Positions 12,386 to 23,328 of a stretch of 64,000 nucleotides of DNA are shown one piece after another. Within the stretch, counting starts at the first letter, position 1. Each line of letters begins with the position of its first letter. The notes beneath the pieces were generated by a model that did no database searches, was not told the DNA's origin, and saw only the letters and a program-made list of their open reading frames with translations. Both the position numbers and the translations under genes were made by a program. Source of the DNA: Adiantum capillus-veneris (lineage: Eukaryota; Streptophyta; Polypodiopsida; Polypodiales; Pteridaceae); assembly GCA_014529385.2 (NCBI GenBank), contig CM043966.1:109388308-109452307 (forward strand), read 5' to 3'.

Positions 12386-12612
12386 TGTTACCATATACAT
12401 GTGGTAGTGATGTGTGTGAACACACTTAGGACGGCCATGACATTTTTTCCCTCACTAGGAGGTTTTTCCCCCATGCATTGTATATATGCCCATCATTCTA
12501 GGGCTATCCATATTTCCATTTCACACTAATTAATACACTCTCTGTTGTGTACCTTGAGCTTCCTTCATCTTCTATAAGCTATTTTTGTTTTCTTGCAACC
12601 CTAATTCCAACA
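12386..12612 (+). mobile_element. 5' LTR of truncated Ty1-copia element (227 bp)
   Basis: It starts TGTTACCATATACATG, ends CTAATTCCAACA, and is followed after two bases by the primer-binding site TGGTATCAAAGCAGG (12615-12629), complementary to the initiator tRNA-Met 3' end apart from a few positions. The LTR is collinear and equal in length with that at 59744-59970, so the two elements belong to one family. TG...CA ends are intact. No partner LTR lies downstream. Confidence 0.9.
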
Positions 12613-13290
12613 ATTGGTATCAAAGCAGGTTGCAACCTGCTTTTCACTTATAATCCTATTGTCCATGATGCATGCATGCCAGTTGCTATAGAATCACATG
12701 TGTGGTATTTTGATAGTGGTGCTACAAAGAACATTACCTCACATCGTGATTTTTTTACCTCTCTTGAGTCTGTCCCTCATGGGAATTCAGTTACTTGTGC
12801 CAACAATGCCTCTTATCTGGTTCAGGGAGTTGGAAAGATTATGATTACTGCTAGAAATGGCAGTCCTTTCACACTTCTTGATGGAATTTATGTACCTAGG
12901 ATCAAGAAGAATATTTTGTTTGTATCTGCACTTGCTAGACTTGGTCTTATAGTCAAATTTGTGGATGATAGATGTACAGTACATGATCTCAGTTTTGGTG
13001 ATGAAATTGTTGCATCTGGCATTTCATGTCGTGGTCTATATAAGATCACTTTGTATGACAAGTGTGGGCAGAGTATTCAAAATACAATTGTGGATTCTAA
13101 GACCATTTTAGATGAAAAAATTTGGCATGCACGTTTTGGATATCTGAATTCTACCAGTTTGCTGCATTTGCAAAAATATGATATGGTTGCTTCTTGCCGC
13201 CACTTGAAGAACCTATCAAATATGTTTGTGAAGGCTATATTTTGGGTAAGATGCAGTGTTTGAAGTTTCAAAAGGATGGTTAAGTTAGGT
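12613..13290 (+). pseudogene. Copia protease plus pre-integrase fragment, gag deleted
   Basis: After the primer-binding site the sequence jumps directly to the copia protease: VWYFDSGATKNITSHRDFF carries the DSGAT active site. It continues to a pre-integrase zinc region (IWHARFGYLNSTSL) and breaks off after KAIFWVRCSV near 13263. Compared with the relative at 59744, about 1.4 kb of leader and gag are missing at a junction near 12640-12660, and everything past the start of the integrase is lost near 13290. An open frame runs from within the LTR (12547) across the primer-binding site into the protease without a stop, making a chance LTR-protease fusion ORF of 238 codons. Confidence 0.85.
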
Positions 13291-13833
13291 GAAAGGGCAG
13301 GGGAACTAAACATGCTCATCACCACCCATCCATGCCCTATATAGGCCCTTGGACTTCTAAATATAGGGACCCCCTTGACTACATATCCGTCCTGGCCCTT
13401 GGCCCGGAATGGTCCTACCATTGTCCTGACATTACTCCTCCCTTGGAGGAGCGTTTTTGTCCGCGAAAACACAAGTGATGGTATCTTCATAAGAACACTA
13501 ATGTTTTCTACCGTAACATCCCACATGGATCCAACGGTTCATTTGAGTGGAACCCGGTTCAATAGGAGGTTCAATGAAACCAAGAGTAACATCCCACATG
13601 GATCCAACGGTTCATTTGAGCAGAACCCTACAAGCACTCATGCCAATTGAAAGGCATGTTATAGTATCCACGATTGTTTCTCAAAACCCTACAAGCACTC
13701 ATGCCAATTGAAAGGCATTAGGCTATCTTTCTAGAAGAAAAGTGCACCTCCCATGTCTCTGAAATCCATGTGGAAAATGTAGCCCCCAGCCCCATGATAT
13801 TCGTGTTCGTAGCCATCAGTCGCTTCCAAAAAA

Positions 13834-13877
<44 letters not shown>

Positions 13878-14235
13878 CCCATAGATCATGTACCCTTCTT
13901 CCTATTCTGCTACATCTCATCCCCTAGACCTTTGGTGTTTTATATATAGCGGAAGACTAGGGCAATTTCATTGAATGCAACAAAGAAACCAGCAGTAACA
14001 ACAGACGTGTCTAAAAGAGGGGGGAAGTGTAGTGCAACTAGGGTCACCAGATTTTAACGTAAATTTTCTCTTTTGCTCTATATTGCCAGCTAGAGTATAA
14101 CCAACAAGCAAGGCAAGGAGTATTGCCGATCTTGCTAATTCAAGCAACACTAACAACCATGGCAATGTGACTTCAACTGAAAAAAGGATTAAAGCGAATT
14201 TTGTTGTAAGCAAGATTTAGGCTCTAATGCCAAGT
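13291..14235. other. LTR-like debris with internal duplications
   Basis: The words ATTACTCCTCCCTTGGAGGA and GTTTTTGTCCGCGAAAAC near 13430-13470 resemble the end region of some plant gypsy LTRs. A block beginning TAACATCCCACATGGATCCA occurs at about 13514 and again at 13590. A second block beginning ACCCTACAAGCACTCATGCC occurs at about 13626 and 13686. A (GA)n tract lies at 13837-13874. A degenerate minus-strand tRNA-Met primer-binding-like sequence sits near 14218-14235. No LTR pair could be defined. Confidence 0.35.
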
Positions 14236-14786
14236 CTAATTTGGACCTAAGGGGCTAAGAAGGGTGTCTACTAACACTACTATAAGAGTAGTGATTTTTT
14301 CCTTGTATTCACCTATGACTAGCATCGTGCCATGTGTAACATCTTGTCTTAAAAAGGCTGAGATGTCTTTATGTTAAATGAATCTCCGAGTATCTCATGA
14401 GCTCAAGGAGCGCAAATTCCATTAATAAGGGAATCATGGCAGCTCCTAAAGTTCCCATCTCAAAAACGCACATGAACGAGTTGCTATCACAACTATGCAC
14501 ATAAAAATCCCCCTCTGCACATCCTCCCATTGTGGCTCCTTCCTACATGCACCTCCGTCTACCTCTGCTATCTGTATTCCCACCATCACGTCTCTGTGTC
14601 TCTCTCTTGCAATCACATCACGGTCATGACTCAGCATACTCACCATTTGCCTCCCCCCTCTTTGTCTGCCTCTTTATATGCACCCTTAGCCCCACCATCA
14701 CATGCTTTCATGTCTCCCTTGCATCGTTTCACTGAGGGCATACGCACAATCTCTCCCGCTCTTGCACGTGCACATTCAACTGGAAA

Positions 14787-14790
<4 letters not shown>

Positions 14791-14862
<72 letters not shown>

Positions 14863-15059
14863 GCTCCTCACATCTCTCTCTCTCCCTCTCTCCTCCACAT
14901 CCTCTTCTAGCCCTCCTAGCCTCATATGCACATATGTTATCATCTTCTTTTCTCTTGACCCTGTTTGCATGGTCCTCGCCTCTTGAGAAACATGTAGCAA
15001 GGCCAAGACACATGTCCATCTATCCTGCACCTACGCGAAAAGAGAGAGAGACAGAGGGG

Positions 15060-15090
<31 letters not shown>

Positions 15091-15194
15091 TTTCCCATCT
15101 GCGTCCCTCTTTGACCTGCACACAAACACACACACACACAGAACAAACTCACCATCTGTGTCCCTCTTCGACATGCACACACATAGAAAACACA

Positions 15195-15246
<52 letters not shown>

Positions 15247-15553
15247 ACACACACACACACAGAGGTCACCATCTACATCCCTCTTCAACCCAATCTTCCC
15301 GCCCTGATCCTTTGCCACCATAGCTTGGAGAACTCAAGCCACTGCCTTGCTCTGCAATGCTGCCTGCAGTTTGCAGCTGATCAAACCTTGATCGTCCACA
15401 TTTTCCCTCACATATCGCATATCAAACCTACCCGGTATCGCCTTCAAACTTCACCTTCTCGACATTGGTGGAGCCAAGCCGAGCCAAGCCCAACCAAGGC
15501 ACGCACAACAACTCCAGCCTCAGGATGCATTGCACCAAATAAAAAAATGCATT

Positions 15554-15608
<55 letters not shown>

Positions 15609-16116
15609 ATTCACGCTCAGACATTGTGTACCTTCTCTGGTCTACAACCACGTAGTTGGCATTATATCTCTCTATGGTCTTCCTCACGATGCTCTTCGCG
15701 ACACTCCGTCGCAATGTCAACACAATAGAAACAGCAAGAAAATCTCACTACAACCCTACCTCATGTTTTACAGTAGAAAAAAAAAATCGATGTCTCTTCA
15801 TATCTCTCTCCACTCCATGCTCCACCGCGAGCTGCTAACCTTTTCCCTAAAATGTATGCACAAATGACAAAGATCTTCTACTACAACCTAATTTATTGCT
15901 ACTCATAAGTGACTACTGATAGATAGACAGACAAGTGGACTCCATTGACTAGGATACTGGAATTTAACATTGCGAGGTAATAGACAGAGGTACAAGGAGA
16001 TGTGTAGTCAGCCTAGATGAGACATGAGAAGAGTGAGAGCTGTTGACTTCCCTACAGCAGAGACAGATCAGAGGCGACGCTCTAGCAGAGACCATGAGAT
16101 AGAGCGAGAGAGAGAG

Positions 16117-16147
<31 letters not shown>

Positions 16148-17049
16148 GAGAGTTTGCTTGCCCCCTTGCCCTACCTACACAATACTGGCCTCCCTTGTCC
16201 TGGTCGCCTCTGTTGTGCTGGTCGTCCCCCTTGTCTGCACACTCTCGAGCCACGCGTCGTTTTATACCCTGCCCAACCGTGGGACATATATATCTCTCTA
16301 CCTCCTCCACGTGTTGCAGGCCCTTTTTTTAGTTCAAACCAAAGTGAGCATCATTGCAAATTCCTTAAAAAGAAACTGTGAAAGCAAGTGCCAGCTCCTC
16401 TCGTTTCCCTTGAAGCTTTGGAAGAGATTCTGCTTAATTCAGCTCCTTCCCAAAATTGGCAGGACCTACCTCATACGGTAGCATGGAAGCCCAAAATCCT
16501 TTCTTGGTAAATGAGCATTCATTCATATTTCAAAACCCAAGACATGTCTATCATTAGATTTACACACTCTTCATTTAAATGAGTGTCCATTGTGTGATTT
16601 TAACCAATCAGCTTATTTAACCTATCAAAAGATTCTTGAAAATATAACCCAACCTTTTTTTTATCAGCTTATTTAACTTATCAAAAGATTCTTGAAAATA
16701 TAACTCAACCCTTTTTTTTCTATTCTAGTCAGAATAAAAAAGAGAAGGCATCACTGTAGCCTTGCCCTTTGGGCAAGCCAAAAAAGGATTGACTCTACTT
16801 TTTTAGACTTCCATTTTTTTTTTTGAAAGCCAATTGAAGGGTGGCTCAAATTTTTTTATGGAGAGCCAATGGCCATAAAAGTTTAGAACTTACAAAAGTT
16901 TTCCTATGTACGCCACCAAAATTTTATCGATTTACTTAAAAACTATCTTAAAATCTAGCAAAGATTTTGCAATTAATACATTAAATCTTGATTTTAATAG
17001 AATAGTGGCCTTGAATAGCCCCAAAATGGAAAGGTGTGCACGTGGTATG

Positions 17050-17108
<59 letters not shown>
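14791..17108. repeat. Cluster of dinucleotide microsatellites
   Basis: Tracts include (CT)34 at 14791-14858, (GA)n near 15058-15085, interrupted (CA)n from about 15120 to 15262, (CT)26 at 15555-15606, (GA)n near 16101-16152, and (GT)n directly joined to (GA)n at 17051-17107. Open frames here translate to Ser-Leu, Arg-Glu, Cys-Val or His-Thr runs and are not genes. Between the tracts I see no gene. Confidence 0.95.
16608..16720. repeat. ~62 bp tandem duplication
   Basis: The phrase ATCAGCTTATTTAAC followed by TATCAAAAGATTCTTGAAAA occurs twice in succession, each copy ending in a T-rich tract. Confidence 0.85.
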
Positions 17109-17116
<8 letters not shown>

Positions 17117-17143
17117 CCAAAGAGAGTGCCCAGAGAAATTATT

Positions 17144-17370
17144 GATCGAATTAATTTTAAAGTAAATCTATATATATACTTGAGCTTAAGTTTTCCAAGT
17201 AAGGAGAGGCCTCCCACGTGTCATCCACTATAACTTGAGAGAGAGAGAGAGAGTGCCAATTTTGTTTTTCTTGATCGAATTTTTTTTTAAAGTAAATCTG
17301 TACATATATATTTAAGCTTAAATTTTTCAAGTAAGGAGAGGCCTCCCACAGGTCATCCATTGTAACTTGC
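17144..17370. repeat. ~100 bp unit duplicated in tandem, Helitron-terminus-like wording
   Basis: Two units (about 17144-17243 and 17271-17370, offset 127 bp) share TTGATCGAATT, AAAGTAAATCT, CAAGTAAGGAGAGGCCTCCC and a GTCATCCA block. A (GA)n tract separates them. Similar wording appears at 39340-39400 next to a Helitron-like end. The link to Helitron 5' regions is from memory of plant Helitrons and not certain. Confidence 0.6.
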
Positions 17371-17486
17371 ACAACCATCCATGTTTAAAACTCCATGAAA
17401 ATAACTACAGCTCAATGACCTCGACGATTGAAGGTCTCAGACCAATCTCAATCTTCAACAGCTACTTGCGTGTGTTCATGTCCATG

Positions 17487-17490
17487 TTGT

Positions 17491-17558
<68 letters not shown>

Positions 17559-17648
17559 CAACGCGGTTGGTGTGTGTGTGTGTGTGTGTGTGCGTATGTT
17601 GTGGTGTGTGTGTGTGTGTGTGGAGTTTGTGTGTGTGTGTGTTGTTGG

Positions 17649-17681
<33 letters not shown>

Positions 17682-17717
17682 AAGCAACGCGTGTTGGTTC
17701 CTGTGTGTGTGTGTGTC

Positions 17718-17756
<39 letters not shown>

Positions 17757-17873
17757 AAAGCAACGCGGTTGATCGTTGTCTATGTGTGTGTATGAGACTC
17801 GAATCTCAACCTACAATGCAATTGTGAGATAGTCCAATCTAGCTGAGCGAGCCCTTGTGCGCACGCAAGGTTC

Positions 17874-17942
<69 letters not shown>

Positions 17943-17990
17943 ACAACTGTCTACAACCTGTGTGTGTGGAAAGAGAGAGAGAGAGAGAGT
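17487..17990. repeat. Compound (GT)n(GA)n modules joined by an AAAGCAACGCG linker
   Basis: (GT)n runs directly into (GA)n at least four times: about 17487-17553, 17623-17680, 17703-17755 and 17877-17940. The first three GA tracts are each followed by AAAGCAACGCG and then GTTGG, GTGTTGG or GTTGATC. The array is therefore a higher-order repeat whose unit contains two microsatellites and a unique linker. Confidence 0.9.
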
Positions 17991-18119
17991 AGTTGGTCCC
18001 ATAGCCAATCATGAACAAAGGCGAGTAAGCCCAAGTTGACAAATCCCGATTAGGGAGAAAATCTAAGACGAATGGCGAGTGATTGCAGGTTAATAACAAT
18101 GGAAGGCGGAGTAAATTGT

Positions 18120-21110
18120 TGACTTTGTTTAAAAATTTTCGAGCTAAATTTATTTGAACTTTGTAGGTGTTCTCAAGGTGTTCTCGACTTCAAATTCAAA
18201 TTTAAAGGTAGATTTCAAAATTTATGGGTGGGATTACACTAGACCTAGGTTTTTCCCTCTTAAGTTCATAGGCATTCTCACCTTCAAATTAGAATTTAGA
18301 ATTAAATCTCAAAAATTGTAGGTGGATTACACCAAACCTAAGGTTTTTTGAGCACTTGAATACATAGTTCTTTTCTATAAACTTCATGGGTTTGCTCACC
18401 TTCAAATCTAGTATTTAAACTTTGTAGGTGGGATTACACTAAAACTAGCCTCAAAAACTTGGAAAACCTACATATGAGAAAGTATATTTGAAGGTGTTTA
18501 CGTGATTTTTCTAAAATTTGCTTCTAAAATTTGGAGATTGTTCTTTAAAATTTGAAGGTTTATACGAACTTCGAGGTTTCCATCAAGGGCTCTTGGAAAT
18601 CCGATAAAAAATTGAAATTTGAAAAACCTACATATGTTAAACTTTTAGAGACAAATTTATTATAATTGAAGGTTTTTATATTTAAAATTTTTAGTTTGTG
18701 TGTATGATAATGATTATCCCTCCTCTTTGATCTATAATTCATCCTGCTAATTTCTATGAACTTTGTAGGTTTTCTCACCTTTAAATCTAAAATTTAGAGG
18801 TAGCTCTCAAAATTTGTAGGGGATTACACTTAACGTAGGTTTTTTTCGAGCACTTGAGATAGCGCTTTTTTCCAAATACTTGGAAAACCTCCATGTAAGA
18901 AATTTTAGAGGAAAATGTACTATATTTGAAGATTTTTACATGATTTTTCTAAGATTTCCCTCTAAAAGCTTAGAGATTTGCATCTAGAACTTGAAGATTT
19001 TTACTAAATTAGAGGTTTCCATCAAGGGCAAATCCTACAAAAAATGATTTTGCATGAGAAATTTTAGAAGAAAATTTACTATATTTGAAGGTTTTCAAGT
19101 TTTGTTTCTCAATTTACATGCATGATGATGATTCACTACGTGCTCTCTAATTTTTAACTCATCCCTACTAATGGTCCCAAAGTCATTAAAACTTGCAACT
19201 CCTCAAGCTCTCTACCTTGTGGAGCCCTCTAGATAGTGTTTTGTCGGTGTCAATCTTCGGCTTTCACTAAGGAACTTGAGAAGTCATCACTCATAGTTTT
19301 CTTTTTAGAAACTTACATCCAAGTCAACCGCTTTTCATGCCAGTACAACTAGCTTTTTTCTGCTTATTAAATGCCTAAATGATGTCAACATTGGCTTGCA
19401 CCTTGAAGGTATGTTAGTAGTATCCAATGCTATTTGAGAAGTTGACATCAATGAAATAATTCATGATGAGATTCTTATCAAGGGCTCTTGAAGAAACCCA
19501 AAAAACAAATTATGGTTGAAAATGTTGTACTCAACATGTCCACTAAGTGTAATCATGTACTGAAAAATGCACAACAACAAGCTCTCAATAGTATTAATGT
19601 TTGTAGTTTAGGATGCCGCATATGTCTAGAAGGAGAAGGTCAGGGTAAGGAAGCTCTGAGTAGTTTTCACATGAGGCAAGGTGAGGTCCGTGTCGAGATA
19701 CAATTTTTATCCTTATATCTTTTTTTTTTTTTTGCAAAACTCACAATTGTGAGTGGATAGTATTAAGAACAGAAATATACACCAATCCTCGAGCTCAGAC
19801 CGAGCCTTGAGATCAAAGGATTGCATGTTATCTGCTTGGTAGAGAAACCATTCCTACTACTCAGCTTTACTTATTACAGGATGTTATGTATTGTTCTAGA
19901 CGCACCAGTCCTCTGAGGCTTGTTTGCATCCGATCCTGTGGATAATCAATCTACTCTCTTGCGTGATTTCACAAAATCTTACCACCCACAACTAGATCCC
20001 CCTCAAACACGTGGCAATACCTTACTTGCCAAATATGGTGGAAGAAGTAGTACCTGATTATTTGAGTGCAGACAAGAAGAGCAGGGCTTCCCGTCTTGTT
20101 ACTACCAAAGAACAGATCATTCTTAAAGAGCTTAATTTGCCATGAGCTTTGAATACACTTGCATATTTCCCGGGCATATCCCTGATTGCCTGGCATTTCA
20201 TGAAAAGGTGGGCTAGGTCTTCACTCGCTATTCTAGACCCTAAGCAACGATCGGCTTGATGCCTCTTTCTTGTATCTTTACGCCCATCGGCGGCAGAGCA
20301 CCCCACATCACTTTCCACTGAAATATTTTCATATACTGAGGCCATCTTGGCTTCCAGATGTTCTCCATGACTCCCTCCCACCGTTTTTCCGTCCAATGCC
20401 TCTTCCATAATTTGGTGAGGGGCTACACCAATCAGCCTTGTGCATTAATGCATGGTAAATGCCTTTAGAGTGTGGTTTCCAAAAGAGGCTACTCCCCGAC
20501 CATCTCCAAGCGTCCCATTCAAAGTTGGATTCACAAATTCACAATTTTGTATCCTTAGTATGTGGCATCATGCAAGTATTTGGCCTAAGCGAACTAAAAT
20601 GACTATTGAGGGGATCTTTAAAAAACCATCCTGGTTCAAGATGTTTTGGTCTATGTGTACACCATATTTAAATGAGCCTCTTGGAATGCACTTATGTGGC
20701 CCTTAGCACCCCATTCTTAGGGGTTATTACTCTTTAGGGTCACTTTCAGGCAAATTTACTATATTTACATTGAACTTAGATTTTCTTCAAGCACTCAGGT
20801 ACACAATGGTTTTTTCAAAAATTAAAAAAACCTACCTATAAGAAATTTTAGAGGAAAATTTATTGTATTTGATGGGTTTTACACTAAATTTGTCAACTTT
20901 GTAGGAGTTCTTACCTTCGGATCTAGAATTTAGAGGTAAATCTCCAAATTTGTAGGTCAAATTATAGTAAATATGGGTTTTTTTTTAGCATTCAAATACA
21001 CAATACTTTCTCCCAAAAACTTAGAAAACCTACACATAAAAAATTCAAAGGAAAATTTATTATATTTGCAGGTTTTATTTTGTAGGTGGATCACATTAAA
21101 CCTAGTTTTT
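18120..21110. repeat. Degenerate repeat field, left of the CACTA element
   Basis: Recurring blocks are GGTGGGATTACACTA(A/G)A, CCTAGGTTTTTT followed by GCACTTGAATACA, AAAACTTGGAAAACCTACAT, AAATTTTAGAGGAAAATTTA and CTATATTTGAAGGTTTT. Copies can be seen near 18236, 18328, 18433, 18824, 19070, 20827 and 20957. The field is interrupted by a LINE 3' end (19719-20700) and by the CACTA insertion at 21110, and it resumes at 37935-38040. No coding sequence is recognised in it. Confidence 0.75.
19719..20700 (-). mobile_element. LINE (non-LTR retrotransposon) 3' fragment
   Basis: On the minus strand the fragment ends in a poly(A) tail (T-run at about 19719-19735). Upstream lies a frame at 20408-20058 with ASEDLAHLFMKCQAIRDMPG, the core of the zf-RVT zinc-binding region that closes many plant LINE reverse transcriptases. 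Farther upstream, with many stops, LGDGRGVASF recalls the end of the RT domain. The element is 5'-truncated and decayed. The 3' UTR words CACAATTGTGAGT and CCGAGCCTTGAG also occur in the second copy at 38965-39100, so both belong to one family. Confidence 0.75.
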
Positions 21111-21380
21111 CACTACAAGAGGTTGTGCTCTTGTGACGCTATTAGCGACGGAAATACACTGGTTTTTATAACCCCCGGCGTCGCTAAAACCGTCACTAAC
21201 GAGCGTCGCTATATGTGTCGCTATAAGCGTCGCCATAAGCGTCGCTATGAGCGTCTCTATATAGCGACGCTCATAGCGACGCTTATAGCGACGCTTATAG
21301 CGACGTTTACACTGCAGACTATAGCGACGCTCATAGCGACGCTACAGAGCCATAAATAGCGACGGTTATAGCGACGCCCG
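21111..21380. repeat. CACTA left terminus: TIR plus subterminal hairpin
   Basis: The 12 bp TIR at 21111-21122 is followed by at least ten copies of AGCGTCGCTAT or its complement ATAGCGACGCT. A near-perfect inverted repeat with 44 bp arms meets at 21260/21261 (21217-21304). Such arrays bind the element's regulatory protein in the En/Spm system, and a transcript through this arm would fold into a long hairpin. Confidence 0.9.
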
Positions 21381-21748
21381 AGAGAATTTTTTTTTGTGGT
21401 AGGGCATCCTGCCATTGAATGCCCTGCCACCCATCAACCATATTGTACTTGATTCACTTTTTTAAAAAAGTGCAAGGGTAGATAATAGACCCAAAATAGT
21501 CACCCACAAGACGCATTGTTTGCAAAATTGACAATTGTACACATCATAGGCAAAATGAATTGATTGGCAAATGTAATAATGACAATTGTACAACATCATA
21601 GGCATAAAGAATTGATTGGCAAAAGGAACTGCGGTGACAAATGTAATAATATACATGGTTCAAAAAGACGTATAAAATCCGTCTCATGATACATAAGCTA
21701 TGAGAAACCCTAAACTATGCTATCTAGCTACGGCTAAACTGACGTCGT

Positions 21749-23061
21749 CTAGTCAGACGTCTCATCGCGTCCAAGCGGCGTATCTGTCGGATTCTGCAAA
21801 AAAAGACAATAAGACAGCTTTCAGTAAGTATAAACATATAACGACATTTATAAAACAATACAAAAAATAAAAAAGAGTAAACCCTAATACTAACCATGCC
21901 GCCGCGAGAACTGAGAATGTCCATCAGGGCGTTTAAGCCCTTCCTGCCTGCGTACTCGCGCTCGTACGGTGTGGGATCACGTCCTGTCATCGACCACTGT
22001 CAAAACATACAAAGATTTCATTATGTTAGAATTAAAAAACTCATAAACCCTAAACTATCGAACATAAAGAGCAATGTGAAAACACTTACAAAATCGGCCT
22101 CAAATGATGCCCATCCACCGCTCCCCAAGTGGTGCGAGCTCCCTGCCTCTACTCGCGCTCTGGCTGCATCCTTTTGTTGCTTCCACTTGTCGGGATTCTC
22201 GCGCGCTGCTTTCTTCGCATTCTTCCAATCTTCTTTGGCCAGCCAATCTGGCCTGTTCCACCCATTCTTGATTGCTTTTTGCACTTCGGAACGCTTGTGT
22301 TTGCAGTATTCGCGCATTCGAATCTTCATCAGGTCTTCATTGAAGCGCTGATCCCGTGTTGGAACGGGAAACTCATCATGAAGTATGCTGATGACTCTGT
22401 TTTTTAAATCACTTGGTACTTCACTCCATTTGTTTAGTATGTAGTGTCTAAACAGCTGAGAGCAAAGACCACGCATGCGCGAGATCACCTTCTTGCCGTC
22501 ATCATCCATGATGATGCCGCCGCTGAAGTCGACGGAGTAAGGCAAGCCCTCTGGCCGGTGACGCGTGAACCTGGGTGTCCCGGCAGGGGTCTCTAGCGGC
22601 GTGTCGATGGGGGTACGGACGTCAGGTGTCTCCACCGGCGTCTGGGCCCCGAAGCGAGGAGTGTCGAGTGGGGTGGCTCCTGGCGGAGTAGGTAGAGGTG
22701 TGTAGCTTCTAGGAACAGTCAGCCGTGCAAAACCTGGCGTAGATGGCGATGCTGTGGCTGGTGTGGGGGCGGGCAAAGAAGGGGAGGGTAAAGAGCCTCG
22801 TCGAACACGAGGCGGTGTGGAGGCATCGGTGGCGGAATCCCCACAACAACCGCCACCGCCACCACTAGAGCGCCGGTGTCTAGACGAGTGTGAAGCTCGT
22901 CTCGTCGACGCCGAAGCTTCGGAGCGCGCCGAATGCTCCGAAAGAGAGGGAGATGCGGATGGAGTAGGAACGCGCGATGATGCGCCAGAGCGATGACGCT
23001 CCACGTACCACTGTCTCTGCTGCGGTGACAAAGAAGAAAGAAACTCCATCATCCATACCTG
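21749..23061 (-). CDS. CACTA second protein (Transposase_24/TNPA-like), three exons
   Basis: The gene model has exons 23061-22090, 21996-21895 and 21793-21749, with introns 22089-21997 and 21894-21794 that begin GT and end AG and keep the frame. The N-terminal half is low complexity, rich in Ser, Pro and Thr (short runs such as TPVETPDVRTPIDTPLETP). From about residue 190 the conserved part follows: RMRGLCSQLFRHYILNKWSE, NGWNRPDWLAKEDWKNAKKA, and across the first junction EADF/WSMTGRDPTPYEREYAG. The protein ends NPTDTPLGRDETSD. An upstream acceptor (TAATGCAG) at 23061 suggests a further 5' exon not identified. The family is the plant Ptta/En/Spm-associated protein thought to bind subterminal repeats. 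No break was found in the three exons. Confidence 0.75.
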
Positions 23062-23328
23062 CATTAAACACACGAATATTTAAACTTAATATTGAATGAA
23101 TAGAGTAGACAATGACGCAAAGACCATTAAATACAATGACGTAATGACGCATATAAATACAATGACGCAATGAATTGAGTGATAGAAGAGGCAAGTCGAA
23201 AACTCAGAATTTTCAATCAAAAGATGTGAGCGCGAGTAGAAAAGAGCGTTATACACCATGGAAGGTACTTAGAGAGCCAGAGCTTTTACAACACGGAGCA
23301 AAATTGTTCAAATACAATATTTGTGGCT

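Noticed and set aside
14218-14420. Minus-strand LTR element beginning at a tRNA-Met primer-like site
   Set aside because: The site differs from the consensus at several positions and no LTR pair or coding region could be found.
14530-17830. Long open frames translating to Ser-Leu, Arg-Glu, Cys-Val or His-Thr runs
   Set aside because: They are translations of (CT)n, (GA)n, (GT)n and (CA)n tracts, open in several frames on both strands, with no domain.
21896-22996. Plus-strand open frames opposite the CACTA second gene
   Set aside because: They are antisense shadows of a minus-strand gene with proper splice sites and family motifs.
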